Shown here: one piece after another, positions 45,133 to 59,100 of the stretch
Layout: every line of letters begins with the position of its first letter
Numbering within the stretch: position 1 is the first letter of the stretch
DNA from: Coptis chinensis
Taxonomy: Eukaryota > Streptophyta > Magnoliopsida > Ranunculales > Ranunculaceae
DNA length: 64,000 nt
Reading direction: 5' to 3'
NCBI GenBank assembly: GCA_015680905.1
Contig: CM027382.1
Span: forward strand, 1,116,001 to 1,180,000
Made by a program: the position numbers and the translations under genes
Notes under the pieces: generated by a model
What the model saw: only the letters and a program-made list of their open reading frames with translations
The model's database searches: none
What the model was told of the DNA's origin: nothing

Positions 45133-48100
45133 TCAGAGAAACAAATAGAAATAGCTAGATACTCAATAAAATCTGTAGAAACAAACATAAAAAGGATGGG
45201 TAGGGATAACATACCATTGAGAGGAAAATCTGCAACAAAAAAATGGTGCCTAAAAAAAGACAAAGCAAAAGTGATTATGTACTTGATCGCCTTTAATCAA
45301 AACCTAAAGGCAACTTAAAAACACACTAAATCAGTAAATTGATTAGTACATGTTCTATCCGGAACAATCATAGATAAACGAAAAGAATTTTCTTGTTCAT
45401 AACCATCATCTCTTATATTGCAATCGAATAGTGTTAACACCTATGTCTCCACCATGAGACACCCCCAAGGAGTAGAGTGGAATTATTGTGGCCCCTATCC
45501 AAACCCACGGTCACATTCCTCCACAGGGTAAACTTCTTAACTTATATAGAACAGGCGCACCTGGACTCCACCGGTTGTAAGCTCAATTAATGTAGGCTAG
45601 TTGGCACTTGGGATTAAGCCTAGGCAAATTTTTCAGGAAAAAGTCCATCAACATCCCATGTAAGTTACTTGCTTCATCATAACCCCACCCATCAAGAATT
45701 CTCATTTCTCTCCGCTTTTAAATTTCAATCTGTCACATCTTACGGTGGAAAATTTTCCCTCCATAAGAGAGAAAGAGTTTTACTTAGATTAATTGAGTGA
45801 CATCTAACCCCCTATATTTTAAAACAATAGAATTAACACATTTAAAATACGACTAAATTGAGTACTAAAAACATATAACTACACACGGGACACTATTCAG
45901 GGTGTCATCTGCTCTTATTTTGCTTTTCTCCAACTCAAAGTTTCATTTTTTTTAACCAAAGACAAAAAAAATACATTTCAAACTTTAGGAGAACTAACAT
46001 AAATGTTGACCGTTTAAAGGTTCTAAAAGGTTTCCTTGCTTACCTTCCAACTCTAGCTCCTATACGCCCATGAGACTTTTTGGAGAACCGGTGAGTATAA
46101 TGAGTGAAGTCCCAAACTACAAAGGGTTGAACAGGTTTGATAAAACAAAATAAATTAGGAAAACAAAATAATCACACATTACGTTAAAGAATATTTTTGA
46201 ATAATTATTAGTTGGAAGTCCACTGTAAGGGATACATACATATTTAACATTGCCTTTAACATTTCAGCATACACATAGTAGAACTTTGATTACTATACTC
46301 AAAAGTCAATCCAATCTTCAAGCTAGACAAAAAATCACTGCCATTTGTTCGAGTTTAAAAGAAGGTGGACCCCAAAGAAGAGCATGTGGAAGACAATCCA
46401 ATATCCTCATGCATTTTTTAAGGACAGAAGTTTCTCTAAAAATCTTGGTGATTTTTGAATTTTGTACAAGTCAACATTGTAAGTGGGAAGAGCCTAAAAG
46501 CCGAAAGGACCACATATCAAGGACCAAAATATCGATATCGGTTAATATATCGGTGTACCCAAAAACCGATATATATCTATTTTTTTTGTGACCAGTCCAA
46601 ACCAAGGCCCAAAATATCGATATCGATAAATATATCGGTGTACCCAAAAACCGATATATATCGGATATATCCATTTTCAAGCTATAAACAATGTATTCAT
46701 AGCTATAAACAATTCTCATAACTATAAACAATGTATTGATACACATGCTTCTAAGGGAAACCTACATCCCCCTAAAACCAAATCTTAAAAACAACACTTT
46801 CTTTTTAGCGAAACATTGACTGGAGTTAACATTATCCTCAAGCAGGAATAAACTTACAGGTTATGGTCGAGAAACGGTATTTCAAGATCCCGTAGCTTTG
46901 TAGAGTTCACAAAGCTCCGGTCATCTACATTTATAATATTTGCTGAATAATAGAGGAACAATTATACATTCAGTCTTTCGCAAAGCGCCCGTAACACATG
47001 GCCGAACCGCTCCTTCAAAGAACAAACAATAGCCAGACCTCATTTTATTAGTGTACATAAAGAGGCATACATATAATATTTGCTTTATTAGTGTACATAA
47101 AGCATTGTACATAAAGAATGAATGAATGAAAACTGAAGTCAGAATGAATGAAAACTGAAGTTAGAATGAATGAAAACTAATTAAGAACTTATGATACAAA
47201 GAGGACATATTGCTCCATTATTTTAGACATATTAAGAAGTTAATATGACTGTATTGTTTCTTTATTGGTAGGGTGCTCTTTTATGTATCTTTGATCTTTC
47301 TATGTGGTTCTGGCTGTAACAGAACCTAGGTATAGATGAATGCATTCGTAAATTTACAAGCCTGAAAATGGACGTAATTTCAACTTAATTTCATAGTGGC
47401 ACCTATATGTCTAAAATCTCAACCCCGCCTTCATAATTAAAATACTAATTAAACCACAACAGTAATCATACAAAAACTGAATAAACAAGCGAACCAAGGG
47501 AACATAAAATAATTTTATATTATCTATGAAGTAGAAGCGAGATACTACAAAATATTTACTGTCAAAATCCATTTTATTAACCAATATTTACCCAAATTCT
47601 GATTTTGAAGTCATTTTCACTATACACCATCTTGGTTGAGCAAAAAAGAGTACCATGCAAACACAACACCATCGATTTGTGGTCGTAGTACTTCAACTTG
47701 TCCAACCTTTAATTAAGTTTGTTTCTTTCCCGCTTTTCCATAACACAAAATAACAAAACATTGATTAAGAATGAAAACTGAAGTCAGACCTCATTTACCT
47801 GTGCTTCAGCTTCGTCATAATACAGGCAATCAATCTTTTGTTAACCGTTCCTTCAATCATTCCAGAGATGAACAAAAGCATTGTACATAAAGAATGAATC
47901 AAATGAAAACTGAAGTCAGAATGAATGAACAAAAGCATTGTACATAAATAACAAAAGATTGATTAATAAATTAAAAGAATGAAAACTGAAGTCAGACCTC
48001 ATTTACCTGGGCTTCAAGCTTCGTCATTTACCTGTGTTGGTTGTGGAAATGAAACAAGGCAATTTTTTCTCTAGAGTGACGGCGCCAGGAAGGAAGGATA

Positions 48101-48318
48101 GGGCATACATAGTTTGTTTGAAGAATAAGATCTAATAGATCCCAGTGTTAGGGCATAAGGGAGCATACTCTTTGGGATTGGCTTATTTTGCCATGTCACA
48201 ACTTAGAAAAGATTAATGGTAACCATCGGATGGAGGCCCCGTGGCCCCACACCATTGTGTTTTATTAGATAGATAATGCTTATGTAGGATTGTTTGTAAT
48301 GTTTATATTGGTCTCAGA

Positions 48319-49058
48319 GGGGGGTGGGCAATGGGCGGGTCACAAGTCTAAATCTCAAGCCCCCGACCCTACTTTAAAAGCTTTAGGGCGGGTTTTAGGG
48401 TCGGGTTTTTAGGTAGGGCCTATATATTTTCTTCGCTTTTACAAATGCCATTTTTCGACAGAGGTTGTTTTTGGTTTTCGTGTTACAAATAACTGCTCGT
48501 ATTTCGCTTTTAATGGTGTGGACGGAAACCTTTAGTTATAGACTTGGCTTGGATGTGAATAAAAATATAATTTATAAGAAGTAAGTGAAAAAATAAATTG
48601 AGAATAATAAATTCTAGACTTTGATTTGATGATCAAAGGAATAAAATCATATTTTTTTATTAGGCTAGTGCTCATTGTTCTTCATAGCTGCTATATAGGT
48701 TGACAAGTTTTTGTTATATAAGACAAGTTATTGGAAGTACCTTTGGGTATAAGACTGTAGGTGATAAATTACAAAGGACAATGTTATTTTAATTTAAAAT
48801 ATTTAACAAAGAGTTGGACAATTATGGTACGTATATTTATAGTGAAAATTTAAAACTATAACTAAGGCTTGGTTAAATTTGAATTAGGGTAGGGCCTATG
48901 TTTGAACCTTAGCCCTAGTCCCCCCTAGAAGGCCTTAGGGTCGGGTCGGCCCCCTGCCCTAAACTCTGTGAGGGCTTTAGTTGTAAGGGCTTTATAGGGC
49001 TTAGGGTCGGGTCGGTCAGGGCCGGGTTAGAGTCGTTAGGGCCAAATTCCCACCCCTA
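48319..49058. mobile_element. Non-autonomous hAT element (unit B)
   Basis: Counterpart of 26641-27394. The body with GGGTCGGGTCGG and the right end CCCACCCCTA are clear. The left end and its target duplication are altered (GTCTCAGAGG instead of GTCTGTATTA), and the right duplication reads GTATGTAT. It came with the segment rather than by a new insertion. Confidence 0.75.
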
Positions 49059-49068
49059 GTATGTATTG

Positions 49069-49851
49069 TAGATTTATTTTTATTATATTTTCTGTCAGTC
49101 TTGAATAAATCCAGTGTTTCTGATTAATAAACTTATTCATGTCTGTCTATATATCCATTCTGTATACCTTGCACAATGTAAATTTTGGATATATAATTTT
49201 GGACTGTCTTAACCTAAACCATTATTTCATCTAAGGACTATCAGTATCGCAATATTAGTGATTTTATGGTGGGTCTCGTCGCCTCGAGTTAGTTCGACTT
49301 TAAATGGAGCAAATTGATTGGGTTGAAAAAAATCAGCAAATTTGTTAGTATTTGCGTACATTACTTAGATTATTGCCCATCTTTGAAGTACTATTACGAG
49401 TTTTAAAATGAGTATCTGAGCCATTGGTTGATCCTTGCGTGCACATCTTAAGATCATCAAACGGTAAACTAAACACAAGCTTCAAGGTTCAAGTTTCAAA
49501 AACGATATCCTGGAAGTCATGGAAAGTAGGCTAACTAAACTAATAATGATAAAGTTGAGCATTTGTCCATTTCAGCTGAGGCATTGCTTAAATTGTCGAA
49601 AACTATAGCAGTTTCTTGATGTCAAGTATTGAACATCTTCACTTGTTGGTCGATAGGAGTTAATTTAGGTAGCAAGAGGTCGAAGCAATGGAAGAATTTT
49701 CATATTTTCGCAGAAGTCGAAGTTATTCAGGGTACAAGCAGCTGGCCGTAGAGTCCCAGAGCTCCCTAATGCTCAACTGCTCAAGAAAACACCCAAGTGC
49801 TAAGTACGCTGCCCTTGTAAAAAAATTATCGCAGATAAATAAATGAAAAAT
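49069..49851. other. Non-coding between hAT and copia parts (unit B)
   Basis: Same sequence as 27403-28194. Nothing recognised. Confidence 0.4.
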
Positions 49852-50332
49852 TGTAGAGAAAAAGGGATGTTTTTTTCTATTTCACGTTCAGAGCGCACCT
49901 GCGCCCAAGAGCGAGCGCACCTGCGCCCAGAACTGAATTTCGTAAAGGTCAAATACAAGTTATCTGTGTTTGACGAATTTCGTGGGCATGTTAGAATTGC
50001 TCTCTTGTAATCTCTCTCTTTCTTGGTTTTGGAAAAAGTTAGGTTTTCCAAAACCTTGATTTTGTTTTTATACCAAAAAACAAATTTCGCGGTTACTGTA
50101 GCGAGGCCCACGAAATTCGCTTCATGGCAGCTCGAAGCGCTGGTCAGTCGCTCTTGTCTCTAGGCTCTTGGGGTGCGAGTAAGCTGCCTCTGGAAGCAGT
50201 GCGCCTCGAACGTGAAATAGAAAAAAACATCCCTTTTTCTCTACATTCTCCACCTCGGTGATATTTTAACACATAAAACCAAGCCGAACACATCCAGCAA
50301 GAAAGACTCGCAGTCAACATCCAGCAAGACAC
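49852..50332 (-). mobile_element. Copia LTR with a short adjoining stretch (unit B)
   Basis: The LTR at 49852-50245 has the same 34-bp inverted ends as in unit A, followed by the polypurine tract region. No coding domain of the copia element is present in this unit. It is a fossil piece. Confidence 0.75.
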
Positions 50333-51792
50333 TACATTCTCTATCTCTCTTTTGTTTTTTTTAGTTTATAAATCCTTGTCCCAAGGATCATGAGTTAACT
50401 TCCCTTTTGGGGAGTTAATCCAACTCATGTGAGGGTAAATCAATTTTTGTTGGTTTGGTAGGTTGTTAGGAAGAACAACTAGCTCTACACCCTATCCCAA
50501 AATGATAGTTGGTGTAGTGTCTAGTTAGGAATCAAAGCAATGAGCTTAGAGATAAGTCATTGCTTAGTTTCACTTGCTAGCATGTGTGAGCTCTTAAGTG
50601 AGCCATACATGCTAGGGATCAAATCTTTTCTTCCATTAGGGGGGCTTGTCTGCATGAGTCTAGGAAGGATCAAATAACCTTTTCAAATCAACAACTAATG
50701 ATAGTTTCACATGAGGAGGATTAACTCTCCACCTTTTCTTTCAAATCTGTATTTTGGTATTAAGTGCATGTTTTCAAACTTTAATGTCTTTCTTAATGTT
50801 TGTGTAGGAAGAAAAACCTAGCATCAATATTATAACCTTACTCCTTAGTTCCCTTTATTGTAACATCCAATTTGTAGTTGTTCTAAACTTTAGGTTAGTT
50901 CGAATCCTTATTCCAACTCTCTTTAAACGAAGATCGTGAGTAAGGAACTTTGAGTGCTTTTGCATCAATTTAGAGAGTTCAAACCTCTAAGTAGTAGTAA
51001 ACAAGCATATATCAAATGCGTGGCCACGCCTTTGTAAAGCAATAGAACTTGCTACTCTGGTCGGAAGTTGCATCAAGGGGAACCCCCATTCTCTTCCTTC
51101 CTTTCTTTTTCGTTTCGTTTTACGTTTTTTTGTTCAAATTCATTATTTTTACCTCGTAATAGACCCGTTTCGCTTTCACAAATTTTTCGTTCCACTTCCG
51201 TACCAAAAGTTAGGACTGGGAAACATCACTGCAGCGATTATAAGAGTCTTTGTAAAAGTTGAAATCATTCGAATTAATCGACACGCGATATCAGGTATTA
51301 GTCGCACGCAGAGCCTAAATATCCGCCCTGTGACTGAAAAATTCGATAATCCTTTGGGATTAATCGGCGTCGGCCAATTGAAACGCGTTTGTTTCAGTTC
51401 AAAAAGCTTAAAAGGGGCTTCTGAGGTTCCAAATTTTCGATATTATTGTAATTTTTTATGTTTTTTGCATGTATACCATGTATATAGTATTAGGAAAAAT
51501 TTATGGATTATTATTTACGTATTAGCCTAGAATTATGTATGAATCATGTGAATCGCTGTGAATATATATATGCGGTTAGCGGTCATGAATTACATATTAA
51601 TGTATATATACATACAAATGGAACTGTTTTGCATGGTTATCTATATATCTATATCTAAGTCACATGTTTAGCATATATATTACCGAATGAGTGATTATTT
51701 GCATGTTAGCATCTATAACTTAGGAGTTATACATAGTAATTAGGATGTGTTTTGGTATTTTGGCCATAACTTTGGCTACGGTTCTCTGAATC
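50333..51792 (+). mobile_element. Athila-type LTR (later part) and leader (unit B)
   Basis: Matches about 30913-32377 of unit A: the later half of the LTR, then the primer-binding region near 51010-51030, less well preserved here, then the leader up to the junction with unit C. No coding domains. Fossil. Confidence 0.6.
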
Positions 51793-52742
51793 ACACGTTT
51801 TCCTAAGCTAACACACTCACTTGAGCTCAAGGGCTACATAGCCCACCACTTCTCACTAGTTGAGGACCTATGCTTCTAAGATAAGCTTCGGTCGCGAACG
51901 CTTACTAAAGCATTGGCTCACTCAAGCTCCAAGGCTCCTCGAGCTACAACTTTCTTACTAATTGAGAGCCTACACTTCTAGGATCAATTCAAGACTTGTC
52001 AAACCAATTATCACTTGCATCTTGGGTCCACTATTCCGTGCTTCCCGTGTGGAATTATTTCTCATCGGGTAAGCCCCTACGTAATTGGAGCGACCTAATG
52101 AGAGGGGTCAGGTGAGGGACTAATATACACAACCAATGTATATTATACGTGTTTAGCATAAATAGAAATACCACACCGACCTCATGTCCTCGCGTCCTCG
52201 AGCTCGCTTCATAAGTCATGGCGACTCACCTTATATAGGTGATCTACTTCGGCTCATACTACAAGCAACGACACCATTGCCCAATCTAAGATGTTCGTCC
52301 TATGAGCTCGCTCCAGGGTGACACAGGTCCAACGGACGAGCTCACGCAGAACGCTTCATCTCATGACATCATCCCTTGTCCAGATGCAATCATTACCGAG
52401 GAGATATGCTTACACATCCCATCACCGCAATATATCTGAACCATGCAACCACTCCCTATCATTACGGATTCCTACCAACACCAACCCTACACGATCTCTA
52501 ATCTCAGTCACATATCTCGTACCGTCGGTACCGCGATTATTGCAGATTTACATGCTCAACAATTATAAATACCCCTACATGAACTACGTCAGACCTGATT
52601 CTTTTCTCCCCTCATAATCGATAGAAAGATATCGTGGCGGCGGTTTCAACAACTAACTTCGGTCTTTCCAATATTCAACCCCTTCTCCTCCTAATCTTAT
52701 ATGTAAAGGAAAACTAAAACGGCTCATTTACAAATTATTATT
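51793..52742 (+). mobile_element. Tat-type gypsy tail and 3' LTR (unit C)
   Basis: Copied gypsy 3' region, with the LTR from about 52110 to 52742. It is the most diverged of the three LTR copies but collinear with them. Fossil, no coding domain. Confidence 0.7.
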
Positions 52743-53155
52743 AATACGGTCTAAGAATCCAATTCGTTAATTTTATATATTTTAATTTTTATGGGTGGAG
52801 AACCAATATTTTTTTTCTCTGTTTAGCGAGAAATTGGTTATTTCGGTCAATTAATCGGTAAATTCGGTAATTAAATCGGGTTGGTGAGAAAATTTTAAAA
52901 ATCATTAAAAAAAATAATTGGTTTACAAACGGTACGGGCGATCACCGAGATGACCGATATTGAATATCATAATAAATTGCACATCAGGCCTACGTATAAG
53001 ATGCTTCAACTGTATGTACAATTACAATCTCACTTACCAAAACGTGCTCTGCAACTTGATGTACAAACTTTCGGCTACTTGAGGCGACCACTTAAGGATG
53101 TCAATATGGCCCACAAGCCCACCGCCCGAGTGGCACATGAGCCAAGAAAGCCTTA
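52743..53155 (+). promoter_or_regulatory. Orphan PIF1 upstream region (unit C)
   Basis: This matches the PIF1 upstream region of unit B (33313 to about 33738), including both TGGGCY-type motifs (GGCCCA at 53108, AGCCCA at 53116). It then jumps at 53155-53160 directly into Helitron helicase sequence. The gene it should serve is absent. If still active, it would drive transcription of the Helitron gene in antisense. Confidence 0.5.
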
Positions 53156-56100
53156 TAAATGATGTAAATGAATATCAATATTAAGCAAAAGTACAAAGAA
53201 AAATACACAGTTTGGTACCTCCATTAAGAAATTTGCGAACGCAATATTTGCAGAGTTTCCATTTTCCAATCGCATGTTTTGGGCAAGAGTTAGAACATGA
53301 ATGTGACTCCGGAGGAAGGAAGACCCAAGGAAGCACGCTAATCGTTCTCGAACCCCTTTGGGTATAACTGGAAGGCATTGACTTAAGTCACCACCAAGTA
53401 CAACTGTTAATCCACCAAAAGGTTTATTATTGTCGCGAGTATCCCGAAGTGTGCGATCAACTGCCTCCACACAAAACTTATTTTGCATTGGGACTTCATC
53501 CCAAATAATAAGTTTAGCTTCCTGAATAATTCGCATGCATTGAATTCTTACTAAACCCACAAACAGAGGTATCAAGAATATCTAGTGGGATGCGAAAGGT
53601 CGAGTGAGCAGTACGACCGCCAACCAATAGTAATGAAGCTATTCCAGATGAAGCGACCATAATAACAATATGCCCTCAAAGACGCGACCGAAGCGGCCGA
53701 TTGTGTTGTAAACAAAAGTTTTGCCTGTTCCTGCTGCTCCATTCAAAAAGAAGAGTTTCCCTAGATTTTGGGAAACATAATCTATCACTGTTTGATATGA
53801 AAAGCGTTGCTCTGCATTTAGGAGAACCCTGTTGCCATGTGCTTTTGCATTTTGAGGATCAAACTAAAATTGTCGCCGGTCCCATATGAGTCGGTTTGCA
53901 ACAACTAAGTTCCATCTTGTAGTTAGAGGAGGCGGCATTAGAGGGAAATTAGCCGCTGATTTAATCCCGACTCTATCAAAATCTCATTTAAGAGAAATAA
54001 ACCATAATCTTGCACTTCAACAGGGGGTAGGTTCGGAATGTTGAACATTGTGCGAAGCTTATGTGGAAGGTCATCACATATATTTTCCCAAAAATCATTC
54101 CACAATGTTTGGGGTTGCAAAGGATTGCACTCTGCGAGAATAACACAAAAAATAGTCGGGCGAAGATGATATCCACCGCATTTGAAGCTTCCTGTAGACA
54201 TTGCACCCATTCATTGTCATCATCTTCTAGAAGTCCACGGCAACACATGCATCTTTAAAAGTTGGAAGGAGGACCATTACCAATCCTTTTCAGATCATCA
54301 AATGATTGAGGTCCTTTTACAACGGTTAGAAGTAAACGAGGTAAAATCATTTCACCGAATTAGGGACTGGCTAAATACATTCTACCAATAGCAAATTTTC
54401 CTCTCGTTATCCTTCTTGTCCAAGTCCGAGATTGTTTGTTCCGGACATAGTATTCGGGAACTCTTGATAAGTGAGGTTTCTTGCTCTTAAATCGATGCAC
54501 AACAATCAAAGAAGGCGGTCAAAGTTGACTTTTGGTGCTCCGCCTTTGATAGTATATCATGTATTGGTTCATCGGCTTTATAAACTACGCGGTGCATTCG
54601 AGGAGATGAAGCCAAGCGCCATAACCTGGGAATCTCCTCATGTAGATGGAAACTTAATAATCTCCAAACTGCTTCCGGTGGGCCAATGTATCTCGCATCC
54701 AAGTATTGTTGGATCTCATCCAACTCATTCAACACTATTGTTGTCATGTCATGCCCTTTAAATATATACTTGTGAATGTATTTAACACAACGGATCCCAG
54801 CACAAACTTCGACATTAATATGGCAGTTGAACATCTTAGAAAGATAAGGATTATAAGGAACAACATCCCTGTTATCAACTGTATGCCCCCTCACAATATA
54901 TGATCTACCGTTGTCACGACGACGGTAGATAGGATATCCATCTTTATCCATGGTGGTAGCATCTGCAAAAGTCCGGGGATAGTGATGCTTGCATCTACCA
55001 TTTACCATGCACGGAGAGTTAGGATTATTTAGTCCACATGGACCATGAACCATACATGTGAGGACGGTCTGAAATAACTTCGAGTTTGGTTTACGGATCG
55101 TGAAACTCGCACATACAACGCGATCAACTTGAAAGGTGTATCACGGATCTTGTCGAGAATGTCGAAGATATATAAGTGCATGCATATGGGGCAACCAGCG
55201 TTCGGAACTCAATGGTGTAGACATGTGCAACGGCAGTACCAAGCACACCTTTCTTTTTAATTTCCTTCATCAAGGCCCTTCGCTTTAGTTCAAAGACACG
55301 GGCCACGACCTCTGGTCGATGAGTTGCAGTTTGGTGCTCATACAATTCCTCAACAACTTCGTCCTAGTGCGGATTTGTAGTCATTGTGAGAAATATATCA
55401 GGATGCTTATTGTAACGTGTGATGGTCATTGAATCCTGAAAAATTTCGAACATGTGCCTAGGGCTGCCGACACAAGATGCTGGTAAGACCACTCGTCTTC
55501 CAATCTGGTTTGGGTCGAAAGCTTCAGCTGCAACATCAGTGATACCTTGATAAAGTTCAGCCCGAAGCTTGTCTTGTTGTAACCTATAATATCTCATTTT
55601 GTTCTGTTCAGTCACTGCCCATCCATCCACCAAAAACTCTTGAAACAGTTTGTGCCCGCGTAAGATTGCAGAATATTCTCCGTATGTTCAAATATCCGAT
55701 AAGAGTAGAAATCCATCCGTGTCAATCGGTCATTAGTATTTGAGCGCCTCATATCAGTGACCACCCAAGCTCTCCGTAGAAGGAAACATTAGCACATAAT
55801 GCAAAGGCAAGTAAGCTTGGATGACATTCACCGACCGCATGAATTCTTGCCCTCTTTTTAAGATATATCACAATATCCCTCATATTATTATACGCGCCAT
55901 CCCCGGGTAAAATGACGCAATCTCATCCGCGGTTGGCAAGTTGTAACGACGCGTCGTCTCTAGTAGTAATCAGAATGCAAATAAGCAGGTACATTGAAGT
56001 TCTCACCATGTTGAAGAGAGGCGGATCTAAGAACATCGTATGCATGGCTTAAAAGTAGCGAGAAACAATTATCTTGGAGCATAGTTGCATGAATTATCTT

Positions 56101-59100
56101 CGAACATCCGTGTTCAAATGGGAATTACGGTTGACGTATATCCAATGCAAGACTGGGATCATATATGTAAAGTTGAGAGTAAGTTGGCTGCCGGGTGTCG
56201 GGAATTAGAGATCCAGTTCTATGACGAACCGACCATGTATAGTAAAAGGCTTGGACCTCGCCCAAGAAAGACACGCTTCATTTCCTCCAAGGCTTGTAAA
56301 TGCGAAAGCTTGGTTGTATTGTCTCATGTACTTCGAAATGACTTTGAGTTGCGATCATTTTCCATCATATAAAGCTTTAAGGGCTGGAGGTAATGGCGTA
56401 GTGGAGGCAATTTGACTTTCCCTTGCAAAACAACAAGTCCCGAATCGAGGGCGTGATAATGATGAATCTTTTAGTCGTTCATCCATCCAATGGAGTGCAC
56501 TACAAAATGGACACTGAACATCCATTCTCCCCAATGAGTGTCTTCCTTGTTCAATCAGATGGTTAGAAACAATATTGTCAACTTCGTCTTCATCATCACT
56601 TATGTCAGCATTATTAGCATAAATTGGACGGTCAAAACCATTATTGTGAACCTCCTCACAATATTGTGCAGGATCCCCAAATGGTTGTTGTCTACAAGAG
56701 AAATAATTGTATATATTTAGACAAAGGTGCCATTTTTTTGTTATTCCAATTTCAATAAGTGTGAAGAAGTATACCGCGAATTTCGGTTAGTTGATGATGA
56801 TGCAGAAGCTGCATTTGTCGAATGTGATATTGGATGGACAAAAGATGAGGTAGAAGACCTGCAGTTACGCGTACTACACTGCGAAGAAACTTGTGATGTT
56901 AGGTAGGATCTTATGGTAACCAAACCACAAAGAACCAAGAGAAAGATGTAATAAACCACGTACTAACCTTGCATTTTGGTGAGACGGTGTTGGTACAAAG
57001 TTCTCATTGGTTGAATGTGGAATTGCATGAGGTAAGGATGAGGAAGCAGAAGAGATACATGTACTGCAATGAAACTTGCACAAGTGAGTTATATATAGAT
57101 TTTGATTAAGGAAAACTACTAAGTGAAGTACTCACGTGTTGTTTTGAGCCGATGAATCAGCATGGGTACTTGATGTGACACGTTCTTCGGGGAGCGTAAA
57201 TAGCCTTACGGGATTAAGGAATGATAAAGATTTCCGAAGAGACTCTGAAGAAGAAAGACGTCGGTATGGTGTTGCATGAGGTGTAACTGGACTATTATGT
57301 GTTTGATGCTTGTCAGCTTGAAGTGGAGTTTGTGGAAGTTAATGAGAACCATTAAATGTTGAACCTTGTGCACCTTGGATGGTGAAGTTTGAGTTGCCAA
57401 TTAGTTTAGTGCTCCTTTCTCTTTCCTTCGAGCACGCTGTCCTAGCATTCTATTTGTTATCTGCACCTAATTATAAGTATAATCAACCGAATAGCAAATG
57501 TGGCAGTTAGTATTAGTGGAATGTAAATATATGAATAAAGTAGTCAAGGATAATAAGTGATCGAAGACCCAAAAACAAAAGCAAATTATAAATGAATAGA
57601 TGGATAACCACATGCAACACAGTTAGTGGGTAAATAGTATACATATAAGCAGGCATTAAATTGCAGTGAATTTACTACAATTATAGTGTACAAAAACACC
57701 TTTTGGACAATGCATGAGCAATTATAGCATTACATTTTAATTAAAGCTCATCTTACATGAGAACCGGATGGCGGGAGATGAGATAGAGAAACACTATCTG
57801 ATGGGCGCTGCACATTTATAAAGCAAAAGAAGAAATAAGACAATGCAATATACATAAGCAACAGTGTAGAAAAATAAATAAGGCAATGCAACTTAGCATA
57901 AGACAATGCAAGCAAGAAATACCTGGAAGCCAAGAGGCGGTTGAAGATTGAGCCTATCTTGGGGGGCAACAAAGACATGTTTGTTTTGGTTTGAAGGTTC
58001 CTTAAAGGAGTCTATAGGGCGTTTTCCTTTGTCAAGAATTGGTTGCGTAGGAAGCTATAAATATTTGAAAGAGAGTTCAAAAACATGATGTGAAACCAAT
58101 AAGAGTGTTAATATAATTTGGGTAACTCAAAGTATGTTAATAGAAGTTATCAATAACGTATATTGTTGATTGTAATACCTGGGAGCGAGTAGATCGTTGA
58201 GGAGTAGGTGGCTGAAGGTAGAGTCCATCTTGAACTGGAACATAATTATTGTTTTTCTTGCAAGGGTCCTTATAAGGGTCCATTGGACGTTTACCCTTAT
58301 CTATGGGATCCTGTAGAAACAAATAGAAATAGCTAGATACTCAATAAAATCTGTAGAAACAAACATAAAAAGGATGGGTAGGGATAACATACCATTGAGA
58401 GGAAAATCTGCAACAAAAAATGGTGCCTAAAAAAAAGACAAAGCAAAGAAGTTGATTATGTACTTGATCAGCTTTTAATCAAAACCTAAAGGCAACTTAA
58501 AACACACTAAATCAGTAAATTGATTAGTACATGTTCTATCCGAACAATCATAGATAAACTAAAAAGAATTTTCTTGTTCATAACCATCATCTCTTATATT
58601 GCAATCGAATAGTGTTAACACCTATGTCTCCACCATGAGACACCCCCCAAGGAGTAGAGTGGAATTACTGTGGCCCCTATCCAAACCCACGGTCACATTC
58701 CTCCACAGGGTAAACTTCTTAACTTATATAGAACAGGCGCACCTGGACTCCACCGGTTGTAAGCTCAATTAATGTAGACTAGTTGGCACTTGGGCTTAAG
58801 CCTAGGCAAATTTTTCAGGAAAAAGTCCATCAACATCCCATGTAAGTTACTTGCTTCATCATAACCTGACCCATCAGGAATTACTGTTTCTCTCCTGCTT
58901 TTAAATTTCAACTGTCACATCGCTTCTGGTGGAAAATTTTCCCTCCATAAGAAAGAAAGAGTTTTACTTAGATTAATTGAGTGACATCTAACCCCCTATA
59001 TTTTAAAACAATAGAATTAACACATTTAAAATACGACTAAATTGAGTACTAAAAACATATAACTACACACGGGACACTATTCAGGGTGTCATCTGCTCTT

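Larger units (their letters stand above)
36552..48273 (-). mobile_element. Helitron, unit B, 11.7 kb
   Basis: Same element as in unit A. The 3' end is CTAG at 36552-36555 with the palindrome at 36565-36578. The proposed 5' end, TCTATCTAATAAAACACAA, starts at 48273. It is about 0.5 kb longer than in A because of an internal tandem duplication at about 43587-44599. The flanking base at the 3' end is now C on the minus strand instead of T, a later change. No RPA-like gene was seen. The segments 36579-38572 and 45133-48273 contain only short repeats. Confidence 0.8.
32378..51792. repeat. Segmental tandem duplication, unit B (19.4 kb)
   Basis: Second copy of the segment, with the same order and orientation as unit A. 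Gene content: intact PIF1, the RNase H-like fragment, a Helitron with an extra internal duplication of about 0.5 kb, the hAT element, a copia LTR and the later part of the Athila LTR with leader. The junction with unit C (TGAATCACACGTTTTCCTAAG near 51788) is the same as that between A and B. Confidence 0.95.

Noticed and set aside
56538-56720. 60-residue plus-strand frame found in all three units (also at 21629 and 42808)
   Set aside because: It is the antisense of the first part of the long Helitron exon (acidic stretch and Cys motif), kept only because the units are copies.
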